Source: Acanthaster planci
Lineage: Eukaryota > Echinodermata > Asteroidea > Valvatida > Acanthasteridae
DNA: 64,000 nucleotides
Assembly: GCF_001949145.1 (NCBI RefSeq)
Contig: NW_019091418.1
Coordinates: 2,557,061 to 2,621,060 of the forward strand
Direction of reading: 5' to 3'
In this document: positions 1 through 14,300 of the stretch, one piece after another
Position numbering within the stretch: position 1 is the first letter of the stretch
Layout of the letters: each line of letters opens with the position of its first letter
Translations under genes and position numbers: made by a program
Notes under the pieces: model-generated
Database searches by the model: none
The model's input: only the letters and a program-made list of their open reading frames with translations
What the model was told of the DNA's origin: nothing

Positions 1-2862
1 TCCGACCAACACACAGAAACCGGTATGAGCATACATGTGTATGTGATGAGTTCCCACCAATGGACCATCATTACCATGCAAAATCCTCCATGGAATACAT
101 ACAAGTAAATTTCATGAAAATGTTCATAAAACCGTCTCTCTCACCGGCTCCAGTCACACACGAAGAGCAATTACCACAGGGGTGCAGAAAACCAGGGAAG
201 GAATGCGCAATGTTCCCTCAAATTCAATTTTTATCTAAATAAACTAAATTTGCGTGCATCCCTCCCTGTTAACATAATGACCCCAAAATCTGATCAACTT
301 CACAACAGAGTGACTCCACTCTCCCTTTTAATTCTCCTAGAGCCCTACAATATTAACTGGATACTACTAAAAACATGTTGACTGGAAATATTTTCAAGTC
401 TTTGTTTGGTGTCTGGAGGTATGCAGGGCAGTCTAGTCACAGATGCTCATTGCAAGGCAACATGCACAGCGGTACCCATTACACCACCAAACACTACCTC
501 CTACCATCCAACCAGGACTATGGTCCCATTGTTCCCATTTGAGTTAAGGCCCAAGTACCACAGGAAGTATTAAGAGGGATTAGGTCTGCCCTGCACAATG
601 AGAGCATGGCCCAATTAACGACTATTAACTAGGGAGGTGCCAGACTTGTGGAGGGGGTGCAGGGTATTAAGGTGGAATAGGGCAGAGATCAATCTTGTTA
701 TCCAGAGATCAACCCTTTGTCTGGGACATGCCTATTGTGATTTGGGGAGGCCTTCCTCCAAAGCCCCATGTAAACCAATTTGTGTTGATGGTGTTATGCT
801 CACTGAGATGATAGGTCTTGCATGCACCAAAAGACTGAGCAGTGTGGAATTCAGCGCTATTTGACTGAATTTCAACCACCTCAAGAACCCGTAGCTACTA
901 GTAGTCTGATTTGGATACTTACGAAAACAACTACAGCCAATTCACTTGGGCAACTTTCAAGGTTGATTTTGACCCAAGAAAAACTGTTAGGAGAAAATTA
1001 TATGCAGGGTAAATTTGATCTAGGATGGCTACTTGAGAAACGAGTAAACTGACAATAGTAACTGCAAACCTTTTCTTGCAATTCTTGCAATGGGATCACA
1101 ATGAAAATTACCATGTGAAAGGTGTAAGGGCAAAACCTACGATAAAATTACAATTAAAAAGTTTTATCTCCAACATAAGACAACTTAATATCGATGTCTT
1201 AAGTTTTTGTTAAATTTATAATATTGGATGCTTGAGTTTTCTCATGATCTCAGTTTTTGTTCATTTTAAGAAACTGATTACTCATGTAGAACATGTACAG
1301 AAATGGACTCCAACTTTTTAGCCTTCAAGAAGGGCAATATTCATGATTAAACCATTTACATGTTCACATTATATTCTAATTCATTTGTCTTGATTAGGCC
1401 GATCTACAGGTAGAATTTTCAATAACATCACCCTTGAAAACTTACAACAAACACAAATGTTGAATTGATTTTTGTTCAATTCTTTCCTTTGAAGGACAGG
1501 TACATGTCTGTGAACACTGAAAATCCCTACGACACATTTGACACCACTTCCAATCAGTTGGTCTCATCCAGATAAAGTTACCCAGAGTTGCTGTGGATAA
1601 GAAGACCCTGTTTCATACCAGGTTCCCTGATGGAGGAGGCTGTGTTCTGTGTACTGAGACAACACGGGAGGGCTGCCAGCCGAGACAAGACAAGCGAAGA
1701 GATTCCCAGAATACCCATGTAATTGGCGGCGATATGCCTGGCATGAGGCAAAGTGGCCTGCAACATCTCACTCAAGGAGGCATTTTATGAGCTCATAGTA
1801 CTTGGCATGCGGGTGTTGTCTGTCCATTTTTCTTTCTTTGCATTGTTTATTTTTAGGCATCTTCTTTTATGACATGGCAAGTGTAGTCCAAAAAATGTAA
1901 AAAGCCAGGAGTAATGTTGGTAATGTTATACAGTGGGGGGGGAGTGCAGATATAAAAGGGACAAGTGAAACCATGGGAATGGTTTTTTCACAGATGGTGG
2001 ATGATGACAACGCTAATAATTGGGGTGAAAGAAAGAAGAGAAAGCTGGAGAGGAAAACAGGGCTTCTGCTTCAGTTACTAAACCTGGTGCTTATATGTAC
2101 ATGTAAGTCAGTGATTTAGACTGGCTTTCCTGTTTACTGCATTCTTTTCTCAGTAGGAAAGTGCTTTTCCAACCTATTTGAATGAGAACTGCTTTTTGTT
2201 TATGTTTATAGTATGCCGGAGTCCTTCAAGGGTCACTGCAATACATTTAATTCAATACTAACCTTCAAAACGCACCTTCTTGTCTCAGCTAACCTCATGT
2301 TTCCTTTTTTCACTATTGTATTGGGTATTTGGCAACCTTTTTTGTTTTATGTTAATGAGATTCCCATATTCATGAGCAAAACTGTGATGTCATCCTGGGA
2401 AGCAAACCTCAACGTTGCATCGGTTTGTGCCCCCAACAAAAAAAAATGCCGACTTTTTTAGCTGGCCTAAAGTTTCACCTCTTCCATGGTGATTCACTGT
2501 TAAGCGAATACACTGCAATAAGCCTCTCTAAGAAATGTATTTGATGAGTAAATTGTAGGTTAAAATCTGTGTACTGGACCATGTCTTCCCTGGATGACCT
2601 CACAGCAACAGCACCCTCAGTTGTTCAGAAAAGTATGGATACTTTTGAATATGCAGGTGAATCCCGTGTACATTTAACCTAAAAGGAAGTCATAACTTAC
2701 ATGCATTGAGGAGACTATAAAATTGCAGAAAAACTGTGTCTAAGAAAAATTCATTGCTGCCACCCTTTAAATGATATCAATATAGAGGCTAGAGTACACT
2801 GTCTGTACAACAATGCAGTAATAAACACTCTTTATACCTTGAATTGTTCAGCAAATTGTCAT

Positions 2863-3102
2863 TTGAAGCTCAGTGGCATAGCTAGGATTTTACTGGTGGG
2901 GGGCACAAAGGGGCACCAGTACCTTACGGGGGGGGCCTCAGCTTTCAGTGGTGTGGCTTTGGGGGACAAGATTTTGTTAACCTTATTCAGTATCCATTCA
3001 TCCCTTTTTTTTAGTAGGGGGCACTTGGGGGGGGGAACCGGGAATTTATGGGGGGGGCACATGCCCCCCAGGCCCTCCTGTGGCTACGCCACTGCTTAAG
3101 CT
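2863..3102. mobile_element. hAT-like MITE with short terminal inverted repeats
   Basis: The element body is 2871-3094. It starts CAGTGGCATAGCTA and ends with the reverse complement of CAGTGGCGTAGCCA, giving 14-bp terminal inverted repeats with two mismatches. The interior is G-rich on the + strand with several runs of seven or more G. The 8 bp on each side (TTGAAGCT at 2863-2870, CTTAAGCT at 3095-3102) agree at six positions. This fits the 8-bp target duplication of hAT transposons. At about 224 bp it has no room for a transposase, so it is non-autonomous. I remember this CAGTGGCGTAGC type of end as common in marine invertebrate genomes. The assignment to hAT rests on the end sequence and duplication length only. 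Confidence 0.6.
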
Positions 3103-5089
3103 AAAAATGCCACTGGGGAGAGGGAAAAACAGCGGTATGCTCCAGCGTGCATTCAACCATCTTCCCGCATTTTGGCAGGTACATGATGTACATGTACGTT
3201 TCTTCTTATCAAGGCATGGTTTGCTGTGCCCAATTTACCAGCTACATTGCATTACGCAAGGGTGTGTAATCTTCCAAATATATTGTAAATCCAACAGCTC
3301 TCTCGATAGACATCATGCCAGAGGGGTAGAGGAATGCAGCCCGGATATCCACTTTCTCAAATTCCATCCCCCAAATATCCCCTGCCCATTGGATTTTCCT
3401 CAGAGCAGGGATTTCATTTCTGAATGTTTATTTGTTTCTCTGTGCTCCTAGTCACAGGTAAAGGGTTGTATATTGGCACAGGTTGTAACCTTCCTCTGGG
3501 CTGTATATTTTTGCCTGTGTAATCTACTCAGCCTTCAGATGGTCATTTGCTCCATGGTCAGTCATAGTCTTTCATCGCAGCCCCTCTAGCTCTGAATTTG
3601 GTACATTAGTCACTTTTCATTGGCAGCAGGTCTTCAGTTAAAGGAAATAAAACAGAAAAAATACTCTGTGGTGTACCTTTCCAAGAACAAAGGCTACAAG
3701 AGAATTCTTTGATTGGAGGGTCTACAGTCATATAAACGAATTTGCCACAGGATACTGGTACAAAATGAAAATGCCAGTAATACTGAATAGAGAGGCCTAC
3801 ACATTAGATCTCTACATAATCACCGGAAACATTTGCTTGAATATCAGATTTGAAGACAAGCACACACCTGGTCCTCATTACTTCTACTGTTAGTGACTTG
3901 ACGATAAACAGAAAGTCAGAAAGTCAATCAATGGTTTGGAATGACAACAATTATTCAAAATATTATGGCATTGGGTATCCTATGTTGAAGAAGGAAAATA
4001 ATGTCATTTCTTTAGCCAAAGAATTGTGGCCATGTTGATGGATCACTGAGACAGGAACCCAGACAGAGTCTTGCCAAGACCTGAAAGAATTCCGCAGGCA
4101 GAGTTTTCGTTCACGGTTCAGCAGCAGGTTTCGATGTGTTGATTTACGAGACACATGTTAGGTTGAAATTGGGGATTCCAAGTGTCAGGCAGGCCTAGCA
4201 ATCCCCAGCAATTTGTTGAAGATAAATAATAGTGAAATCCAATCAGCAAATCTACTTTCATGAGAAATGTTCACGAGCGTTGCAAGTCTACTCAAGATCA
4301 TTAATCTTCATGTTCTCAACTGGTTCATGGCTTGACAGCCAGTCAGTTGGTGCCCACAAAAATTTTCTGACCTTTTTGCATCTGACTTCATGGCATGTGC
4401 TGTCAACATTCTTTGGTGGTTTTGAACTTTCAAACATTTTACATCAGTTTACATTTCATTTGTTCTTATCAAAACAAAAACAGCATTTGCTTTGGGCTAT
4501 GTTGATTGTCAAATGTGGGCCAAGAAGAAAACCGGTAGTTTATCGGCATACCGTACATGTACATGTTAACTCATACAGGCATGATATGGTTGCGTGGGTC
4601 AGGTCATCAAAGTTCTACATACCGTACTATTACTAACTGCATACAGCTTTACTTTTAACAAAAGCACCTAGCACTGGCAGAAGAAGCAGGGGGGGCAGGG
4701 GCCATACTTCTCCCTCCCTCCCCCTTTTTTGACTGGGGCCTGGTGCATGATGGTCACACAAATGCCTCCCCCTCACTTTAAAAATTCAGCCTTCCTGGTA
4801 TCTGGCAGATGATGTGCATACTTATCAGTACAGGATTTAAGGTAAACCAACAGCTAATCGATGAACACTTGGAGGGAGAGATATTTCTGTAAAACTGAGC
4901 CTCTTGGCTCAATCCTACCAGGTTCAGACAAATATTTTCATTTGTAAGTCCCTGTAAATTGCTGGTATCTCTGGAGTCCACTTCCCTGAACAAGTTACGA
5001 TAACATTACCCACCTAAACAACCAAGAACCTGCAAGTGGACTGCAATCATAACAAAGCCACTCCCCCCTCCCAAAGATGCTTGCCCTAC

Positions 5090-5125
5090 TCCTTTCCTTG
5101 CCTCCAATCCTTTCCTTGCCTCCAA
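5090..5125. repeat. 18-bp tandem repeat, two perfect units
   Basis: The unit TCCTTTCCTTGCCTCCAA occurs twice head to tail without a mismatch and is followed by the first bases of a third copy (TCCA). It is pyrimidine-rich on the + strand and lies in presumed intron. No function is suggested. Confidence 0.8.
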
Positions 5126-5778
5126 TCCATCTATTATGATGTAAAATGTTGCACCAGACCAGCAGGTGGAGTACCTCTGAGGTACGGGTGGTAAATATGG
5201 AGACTAAAAATGTGGAGGGCAAGTGATTCACCAGGATAACATTTTCATTCCACAATACACATCATCAATGCAACAACCTTTAAATTCTGAGTAACAATTT
5301 TTCTAATCTAGTAGGAGCCTTCTTTGGCTGCCAAACACCAACCCCAGGGCCAGTCACCTACCCACAGCTGATACGCCTTTTGACATCTGATAGTGTGCCC
5401 CGAGTATCACATTTGCTGCTCTCTCCCTAAGACCCAGACATTTCCCCTATGCAGTCCATAACAAACAAGCCCCATTGTACGCAGTATTTGCCCTGCCAAA
5501 TGCCGCACAATACGGTGTTGGTGGAAATACAATCAAACTGCACAATGGTCATCCAATTCCCCAGACATGTCCCCCTGACAGAGGTTGTGCACTTTCCTGC
5601 TTCGGGTTGCATAAAAGCCCACAAATTATACAGCTGGGAAATTTTCACCCAGGAGGAAATCCAAAGAGAAGGGAAAAATACCACAAATAGCTGCAAGGCA
5701 CAATCTAAAATGGAAGACAACTAAGAATTCATCAAAGACTCAATTGACAATCATCTCAACATTGGTTTTATTCAAATT

Positions 5779-5799
5779 CCCCCCCACACACACACACAA
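5779..5799. repeat. C tract joined to a CA microsatellite
   Basis: A run of C is followed directly by about seven CA dinucleotides. This is a simple repeat in presumed intron with no sign of function. Confidence 0.8.
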
Positions 5800-8700
5800 A
5801 AATCCTGACAAACACAGCCTACATGTAAATGTCATGAAGAAAGTGTTTCATGGATACTTCTAACAGCTCATTATGAAAAAAGGGAGAAATCCCTGTTGTT
5901 CATGTTCCATCTCAATCTGTCATCTTATGTCCATTCACTTTGACATCATGATGAACTTTCTGTAGCCTGCTGTAGTTATGTATGCAGGGATCATTGAACC
6001 CATCCTCAAGCAGGCAATGCACCGTGGAATCAGATACAGGTAATAGCTGGACTCAAGTGTCTTGATTTGCAATAATATTTCATCTATTCCTAGTGTCCCA
6101 TGCATCAGCTTTGCATTGTTTTATTCTGCGGTCAATCACCAGATAAAGTGCAGGGCACTTTGACTAAAAGGTCATGGCTTGGACTCCAATCAGTAAACAA
6201 ACATTTTTTCTTGGTTAAATCTGTTTCATAAGAAAACAACTGCGTTAAGAAGCAATGTCAATGTTTTTATATTTCACTGGAAGTATTATTTTTTTGAGAT
6301 CCCACATAAAAGCCACAAGGTAGAAATGAACAGTTCAGACCAAATTACATTTTCACCTTAGTCACGTTCAACTGAATGTTACTAATTTGTATTTTACAAC
6401 CAATTTTTTCTGATGACACTGACTGCTGATACATGTACAGTTTGCAGGTATCAGTTTCAAGAAGAAATATTAGAAATCAGTGACTACACAAAAAATTCGT
6501 CAATTACAATCAAATTTTGACATGTCAACATAGCAATTTAATTACAGATACTGCTCTTCCAAATGACAAACAAGATTTACAGTTTAAGGCTCGAGACAAG
6601 GAACAACTACACTGAACTTCAGAGTGACTTTTACCGAAGTGGACATTTTGTTTTTGCCTCTGAACTTGGCTGGTAGCTAAATGTGCATTCCACCATGTGT
6701 TTTGGAGATCATGCACCAACATTTGCCTAAGCCTTGAGTTCTGTTCTCCATTATTTTCACTACCACTGCAATAGTCCTTCTAACACATACTGTACATGAA
6801 ACTCCTTTGCTGGAGTGATAGCATGTGGTAACGTCACTTACAATTGGATGGGCCCTGCACTATCATTACCAACCTGATGAGAAAATAATTCCCAACCAGG
6901 TCTGGGGGGGAGGGGAACACAGCCCTCTGTTCTCATTCAGACAGAACAGACTAGAATCAGTTTCACCTCGTCCAATTCATTCCAAGTACGGAGGCAAGAA
7001 AATCTAGGTCTATCCCCTCTTAAAGTAGACGAGGTCTAGTGTAATTTGGAGGGTTTCATTTCATTATCCTCAGCACTGACGTTTAACCTTTTGCCTGTCG
7101 CATCTTGGTGATTACTTAACATTGTTTCAGTTACTTCAGGGGAGCAAGAGACAGATTCTACCTGACTACAGCAAGAAGAATGTGGTCACGTTCTGAGCTC
7201 AGCTTTGATATGGGCAGAGATGGTTTTCGTAGTGCTTACAGACATAGGCCTCGGACCTATTTTTTTTAATATTTATTAATCCCTTGCCCTCAGAAACCGT
7301 AAGTTATACTGTTTGGGGTTCTTGTGGAAATTTTCACATTCCTTCTCCTTAACAGCAAAATTTAAACGAGGATTTTTAGGGGGAGAAAGGTCAAGAAGTG
7401 AGCGGAAAGAAGAGAAAGGATCCCCTAAACAACCAGCCAGTCACTTCATCTTTATTTTGGCAATCATTAAGAGTCAACAATGTATACTGTCGCCACGTAT
7501 CTATGCAAATTTGATCTTAATATTCACCATGGTATAAATTGTGACAATAAACCATTTTGGTTTACCTCTTGTCTCAAAACATAAGTGTTCTTAGAGAAAT
7601 ACCATGCAATAGGAATAGATATAGACACACAGGGTGTAATCTTAACAGCCCAAAGGTAAGATTATGTAACCTGCCGGTATTTGGGAAGGGCACTTCATGT
7701 ACATGTATGTCAGAAAATCTTCAACCCTGATTGGTGTCATACATAAGAAAAATTTTCGAAGTTTAGGCCCACTTCTCAATATATATCATCCAATTCAGTT
7801 GGTTGCTAACCCAAACACTGCATGTTGTTGCAAAAAACTGTTTGGCAACCAACCAAAGAGCTGAAAGTACAACCCACCCCCCTCCCAACACATCTAACAC
7901 AACACAGACCAACATACCCCTCAGAATCCTCAACCTCCATCCGCTCTGTCACGGGGAAATCATCCTATGTTATTGATTTCAATTTTGTCCTGCGCCCTTG
8001 TCCCCTGAGACTGGGATGCGAAATTGGCCGGGCAAACGGAAGGGAACCCGGTGACAAACTTCTGCAGGTGCAGAAATTGATTTGGGGTCTGACTGGAACG
8101 GATGTCAGGTAGACTTCTGTCAACGGACAGATGCCAGACAAGTTTCACCAGGTAGGGGTTCGCATAATTGTCACCCAGACAAATTCCTTTCTGTTCCTCT
8201 TAAAAGTAAAGGAGGAATGTCATTCATAGTGTACCCCACTAAAGTCTGCTGTAATTTCTGACATATGGCCAGGGCAATTCTTGAAAGTATGTTTCATTTC
8301 AAAATTGACTGAAATTGTAACCCACAACAGAAATGTGGCTTGCTTGGTCATGCTTTTACCCCTACTTCATATTGTAACATGTAAATATAAGAGGGGGTGG
8401 AGCTACTGGATTAATGGAAAGGATGACAAGCTACAAATGTTTACACTTCATGTTCTTCAAATCAAATTCTAGGAAGGCACTGTAGATTGTGCAGTGTTTG
8501 TCACAGAAACAAACCCCTTTGCCATTAGATTATTAAGATTAAAATATTTTTTATTGCATTTTTTTAATTGCTGAATCATTACAGTAGAAGCATTAAGAAG
8601 CCCTTCACTAAGCCTAAGGGAAGGGAGCAGAGGAGCCGGGCTCTCTCCCTGGCAAGCAGTTTGCACCCCCCTCCCCCCATTAGAGAAAACCATAAGCATC

Positions 8701-11214
8701 AACATAATCAATTACATGTAGCTGGTAATGTACCGGGTAGCACCCCCCCATGCCCAAAGCTGGGACAGGGCTGAACTTACTCCAATCTAATGCATACCTA
8801 CATGCACATGTACAATGTACATAAATCTGCATATATTGTGACAATGTAGATTAGATTTACTACATACATGTAGCCTACATGTAAATAGTTGACACAAAGT
8901 TCCGGTGATGAATTCATGGTATTCCTTTGATATGGCCAAGCAGTAAAGTGTTCTGAAATCAGATTACATTTTACAGGCATTGTTACATGTAACAATAAAA
9001 AGAACGCCAGATTGTGTCAATCAAATTTAAGTCAGACCTCTAAAAGGAATGATTCTGTTTAAACGTGGAAGATCTATAAACGGATTTAGAACTTTTTTCC
9101 TTTAAACGCCCCACCCTTACTCTGCAAAATTCAATCTTCACTGAGCAAACACCAAAAGTTAAAAACAACCTACAATTTTGTCACTCTCGCCTCGTTGTGT
9201 GCCTGATGTGCAACAAGCACAGTGTTGATGCATAAAAAGTTCCAATCCCTTTTTTTTAAAGGAAAAAGAAAGCTCTGAGTCTGTGGTCAGCTACACACAG
9301 AAACTCAATTTCTATTCCACTGAGACATAGCGGGTAAGCCTATTTATTTTCAGAAGCGATGCCTTTCAATGTGTGGGCACTGTCCACCATGTGCGGCAAC
9401 TTTATCTCTTGATTCATTTTACTCAACGTTGTTTATTTTTCCATTCTCCTGAACAAGGGGAGGGCAAAAATTATCTTCGGGTTTTACAGGCAACACCCAG
9501 AGGGGGTAAGCTTTCAGGAATGAATGGTTTCAAGCTGAAATAAAAAGGCTACGTCTTCTTTGTTCACAGCAGAGAGGTGCAAAATACAAGATAATATGAA
9601 ATAAAAACAAACCAGTATGAAATGATAAATACAGCGAGTGCTCAGATGACAAACTTAATCTTCTTGAATGGCCTCATGGGATTTCAAAAATCTTGGACAG
9701 CATTGGGTAAAATTGAGTCGGCAGAAATCAGTGTTTATTGCCCTCGTACATCAACTTGAATTTGATTGACTACAACAGTCCCATTTTTGAAAAAGATGAT
9801 TCAGTTTAAAAGACTTTGCTCTGTCATTGCCAGTTGCTGAGGATACTCATGGTGAGCACTGAAAGCTGCATTTTTACTTCTGAAATCAATTTTCCTGGCG
9901 ACAGTGACAGATGATATTAATGTTGTGGGTATTCCCTAGGGCCCTGGCAATTTTAGGACCAAAGCCTGGCGAATTTGGAGTTGATTACAAACACATTTTT
10001 CCATTAGGCCATCTTGAAGGGTTGAGTGTAAGACTTCTCATTTCTCCTATCACTTAGAGGCAACAATTCAAACTCTTCATGTATGTAAACTAACCTTTAA
10101 AAGAACAGGAAGCAACACAGTCTCTAGGCCATCAGTTTACAAAAGAGGATGATACAAAAGATGCTAAAAATAACTCACTACTACCTATGGCATTAAGTAC
10201 TTGAAGTGCTTAACTAGGCCTTACAGCAATTTTTGTCGTATCTACATGTATGCTGACTGGTGTTTCTCTCCTGTATGGTTTACACATGCACAAACAAAAT
10301 TATACAAGACCAAATAAGATTACTCGCCAATCGTTAAAAATATTTTGGAGAAGAATCAGATTCATTTTAGCACACTGTTTTTTTTTTCATTACATGTAGT
10401 TACCCCAGAAACAAGAGAATCATTGAGTAAGCTGAACCAGCTACCACATTTTTTTGCTCCAATTTGAAAGCTGGGCTCTGAAAATAATGTTGGTATAAGA
10501 AAACCCCGCACAAATACATGTACTGGAGTCCTGAGAGGCAGAAGAGATTTACCTCTCTTGTACCGGGGTATTTAGGAAAACTCAGTCCAGGTACTCAATA
10601 CCTACGGCCAAGAGTATCTCGCTACAGGAGCTAGCATTTTTCTTTCACCATTATCTTGAATGAAGCTATCATAAAGAAACCCACATTTATGCAGCTGTAA
10701 CTATGGTACACACGGCAATTTATCTGGTAATGTTGCACAGACAACAGGCTACAAGTACATATGCACATTATACTGATACATATACCTACTTGTGGAACCT
10801 AACATTTAAACCATAAACATTTTCAGTTTCACGAGCCAATGTGTCAGACTTCAGATACGACAAGCAAAGATAATATTTGGCTTGCATCCCCTTCCCATCT
10901 CACATTTCTCTTCTCTTCGAGGCATTTGTTAATAATAAAAAAAGTTTGTAACACGCTTGTACATGTGCAATAGGCAGTATTGACAACGTCACACTGCTAG
11001 GGAAGAAATACTGTAAACATAAATGTACAGTACAAAATGTTCAGTTTATAAACAGTGGCCTAGCTGTCCAAATATTTTGAGGTTTTTCTCAAGAAAAAAT
11101 GTGGGGCTGACTGGTGACAAAGGTAATATAAATGTGATTTATGTCCATGGAATGTGTGAAGAACTGAGAAATTATGTGGTTTTTGTGATCTGTTGAACTG
11201 CATGCCTATGCATG

Positions 11215-11320
11215 TGTTGATGATTCGAACCTCTGATCTCCAAATCCTGCTGTTTCTGTCAAATAGCACAGTATGTGGGCCTCCACAGCTAACCATGGCG
11301 CTCTGTGCTCTAACCCTTAA
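11215..11320 (-). repeat. Possible tRNA-derived repeat fragment
   Basis: On the minus strand the sequence contains AGAGGTTCGAATC, a good match to the RNA polymerase III B box. About 70 bases upstream lies TGGTTAGCTGTGGAG, which resembles an A box. The spacing is longer than in a normal tRNA, and I cannot draw an acceptor stem or anticodon arm. It could be the head of a decayed tRNA-derived SINE. A chance match to the B box remains possible. Confidence 0.3.
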
Positions 11321-14300
11321 AAGTTACAATTCACAGAATTGGAATGACAGCTCATCACTGAGCAGCTGTGCTGGTCGACAACTGGCAAACCAAACTGGTG
11401 TTTTTGCAGATCACAAAATATGAAATCATTACCATAAATCATGGCTCCTTAATTTTTTTGGTGAGGGTAACTGTCAAAATTTAAGTTAATTACATGTAGG
11501 AGTGAATATTGTTATGGGAGAGAGTGGACCCAATAACGACATACATCCTTGGACCTTCTGGAGGTTTCGGACTGAGATAATTGGTCGATTTGATGTCCAG
11601 TTCCTTTCCCTTTGAGCAGCACAGTCATAAATTCAACTCTCTAACAAAAAGACCCTCTCTGTTCAGTGAACAAAAGTGCAGGTGCACCATTTCTACGTTT
11701 GCAGCTGGAAGGAATGCAACCTCTTGACCAAACCTTGACCTGAACAAGATGTTTCTATTCAACCCTCCCCACGCCACTCAGGAAATCATTTATCTGTTGC
11801 ACTTGTTCTTCATTTGCCATTTGTCATTGAGCAAAAATACGTCTGTTCTGCACCTGATTGCTGCTGAGGGGCACATCAGCTTGGCGTAATTGCCAAAATC
11901 TGAGGACGAGAAAGTCTCCCCTGCCATTTGGTTTTTATTTCACACAGCAGAGATTTTCAGGCAAACATGAGTGTGCACTTAACTATAGTATCTATATTGA
12001 ATGAATTTCAAGGACTGAGAACATTTCAGATTGGGTTCTCATTATATACTAGCCCATGGATCAGAATTCTTATGCCGTTGTAAGACCCCTGGACTAAATC
12101 TAGGGCAAAATAACAATTAGGTAATTCAGGAGGCCCAACACATCAAACCCACCTCATTAGCTGTAAGGGACATGTGGTACAGGGTATTTTTCATTTCAAA
12201 ATACTCCATCTACTGGTAGGAAAGCATATAGATAGTAAAGCTACATGTCCAAAATCAGGGCCCTGCCTCATTTTGTTGGGTTTTTTAGAGAATACAATTT
12301 TAAAACTCCAGTATTTTGTATCTACTCAAACTGTACCAAAAGCAGTTTAAACTTGTTTCTTTTCTTCCTTGTTAACTGTGACTGGATCGATGCTCCTAAT
12401 TTCCAAATCACACTCTCCCATTAATGTCTTTGAGTATTAGCATCCTGCATCTGCACTTAAAAAGCCACGATGAATTTTGGTGCGGTTTTTCATTTTACTT
12501 TTGAGATTGTGGATATTGGCAAGAGTCCCTTGAAGAGTTTGTTTGATTACAGGCACTGGGTATCTGGCGGAGCAACAAATCCCTCTCTCTAGTGGGAAAA
12601 GGGGTTAATGGAAAATACAGATCATTGAGACCAGGGATCGCTGCATACCTATGGCCACTGACCTCTTTAAGTGTCTTAGACTTTAGGAGACCCTATTAAC
12701 TCCATCAGGGATAAGCCAGTTGGAGAGCCTCCCATCGCTGCCATTGTCTCTGAGACAGACACCGTTGAAACCCTCAAAGACTTCCCCCACTCCACCGAGA
12801 TCAACTCTCCATTATCTCCTTGGCTGGGAGATGAAAAATGGGCAGTGCTGATGGCCCAAACTTGCCGACAAATAAAGAGGGCTTCTCTCGTGGTGAAGGT
12901 TGCGGTTTAGAAAGTTGGTGGGCGAGGTTGGTGTGTGGAAGAACACAGCGGGGTGCTTACAGTTTGAGTTGAATAAAATGGGGAGTAAACACTTCAGTTA
13001 AGACCTTGTTAGTGGCAGAATAGGACGTAAACATGCCGCACTTCTAACAAATGTACAAGCATTTGTGGAGTGGAACAATTGCCAAGGAATTTGTGTAAAT
13101 GTTTTGGACATTTTCCGGTGTACACAAGATCTACAAATGCAACAACCTCTGGAAATGGAATTCCAAAGTGGACCACTGAATTATGAAGTACTTCCACTAT
13201 TTTTCGGACTCACTGGGCACTCAGTGTTCGCACGACAGATGCAGTTCATTTCAGAAAACATTTCACAGGCATAAAAGAGACTTACCTGTTAGTATTCAGA
13301 ATGGGTCAATGACATTGCCAGCCCCTCCTTATATCCATCCACACCCCACTCTTAGAAAAAAAAAACCCAATCCATCCTATTACCTATTTCTCCATCAACC
13401 ATGATGGATTACTGTGCAGTATGTGTACCTACATTGTACACATCAGCAAGTCTCCAACAAGCTTTCAACAAGACTGGCTATTATGTGGCAACAGGCTATT
13501 GAGAGCAGAACCTCATTTGTGGCTTCAACTTTGCCGATCCCAATGAATCACTTACAAGTAGTCAAATCACTTGTGAGGGAAAAATTCTCATGCCTCCATT
13601 TGATTAACGAGTACTGTCTGGCAACAACCCTACCCCTCCCACAGTCCCCACTCAGCCAACACAAACCTAAGAAAAGAATATTCACAAAAAATAACAAGGT
13701 GAGTGACCAATCGGACACATCTCTCTGAATCAAATGCAACAATGCCGTCTACAAAGAAATTATTCACGCACCGTCCCTTTTTGTTCCTTTTCCGCTTTAG
13801 AACACTCTCTCTTCTGTTGCTAAGTGCTTTTTTCCATTTCAGAATGACCCCATTCCCAACCTCCCACCAACACAAAGCCTCCATAATGGCACCGAGATCA
13901 TGGGACCCGAGTTATTTCCCTTTTTTTACATGCTCGGAGGAGAAATTGTCAACAGTTGAGTCATTCTCCGCTCACCGTTGCACAATGGCCTGCCTTGATA
14001 CCTCCCCAAAAAGAACTCTGTCAACAACAGGGGGATAGTCCTGAAAATTTAATTAAATTTGAGTGCATCATGAAAATGAAGACTAAAAAACCTCTATGGT
14101 TTTTAAGAAGTTCACGGTGTTTGGGGGAGGGAACAATATCTTTGATGAAATGAGTGATAGACATGGACTGGTACGGTTTCAGATCTGTCCTTCCAAACTT
14201 AAGCACATATAAACTAAAACACTTCAAACAGACTATTAATCCAAGGCCATTTACATTTTGACATGTGTACCCAGCTGTACCTGTATGGAATATATTTTGT

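Noticed and set aside
13288-13350. Minus-strand exon-like segment with CAG|GTAAGT donor and T-tract acceptor
   Set aside because: All three frames contain a stop between the acceptor and the donor, so it cannot be an internal coding exon.
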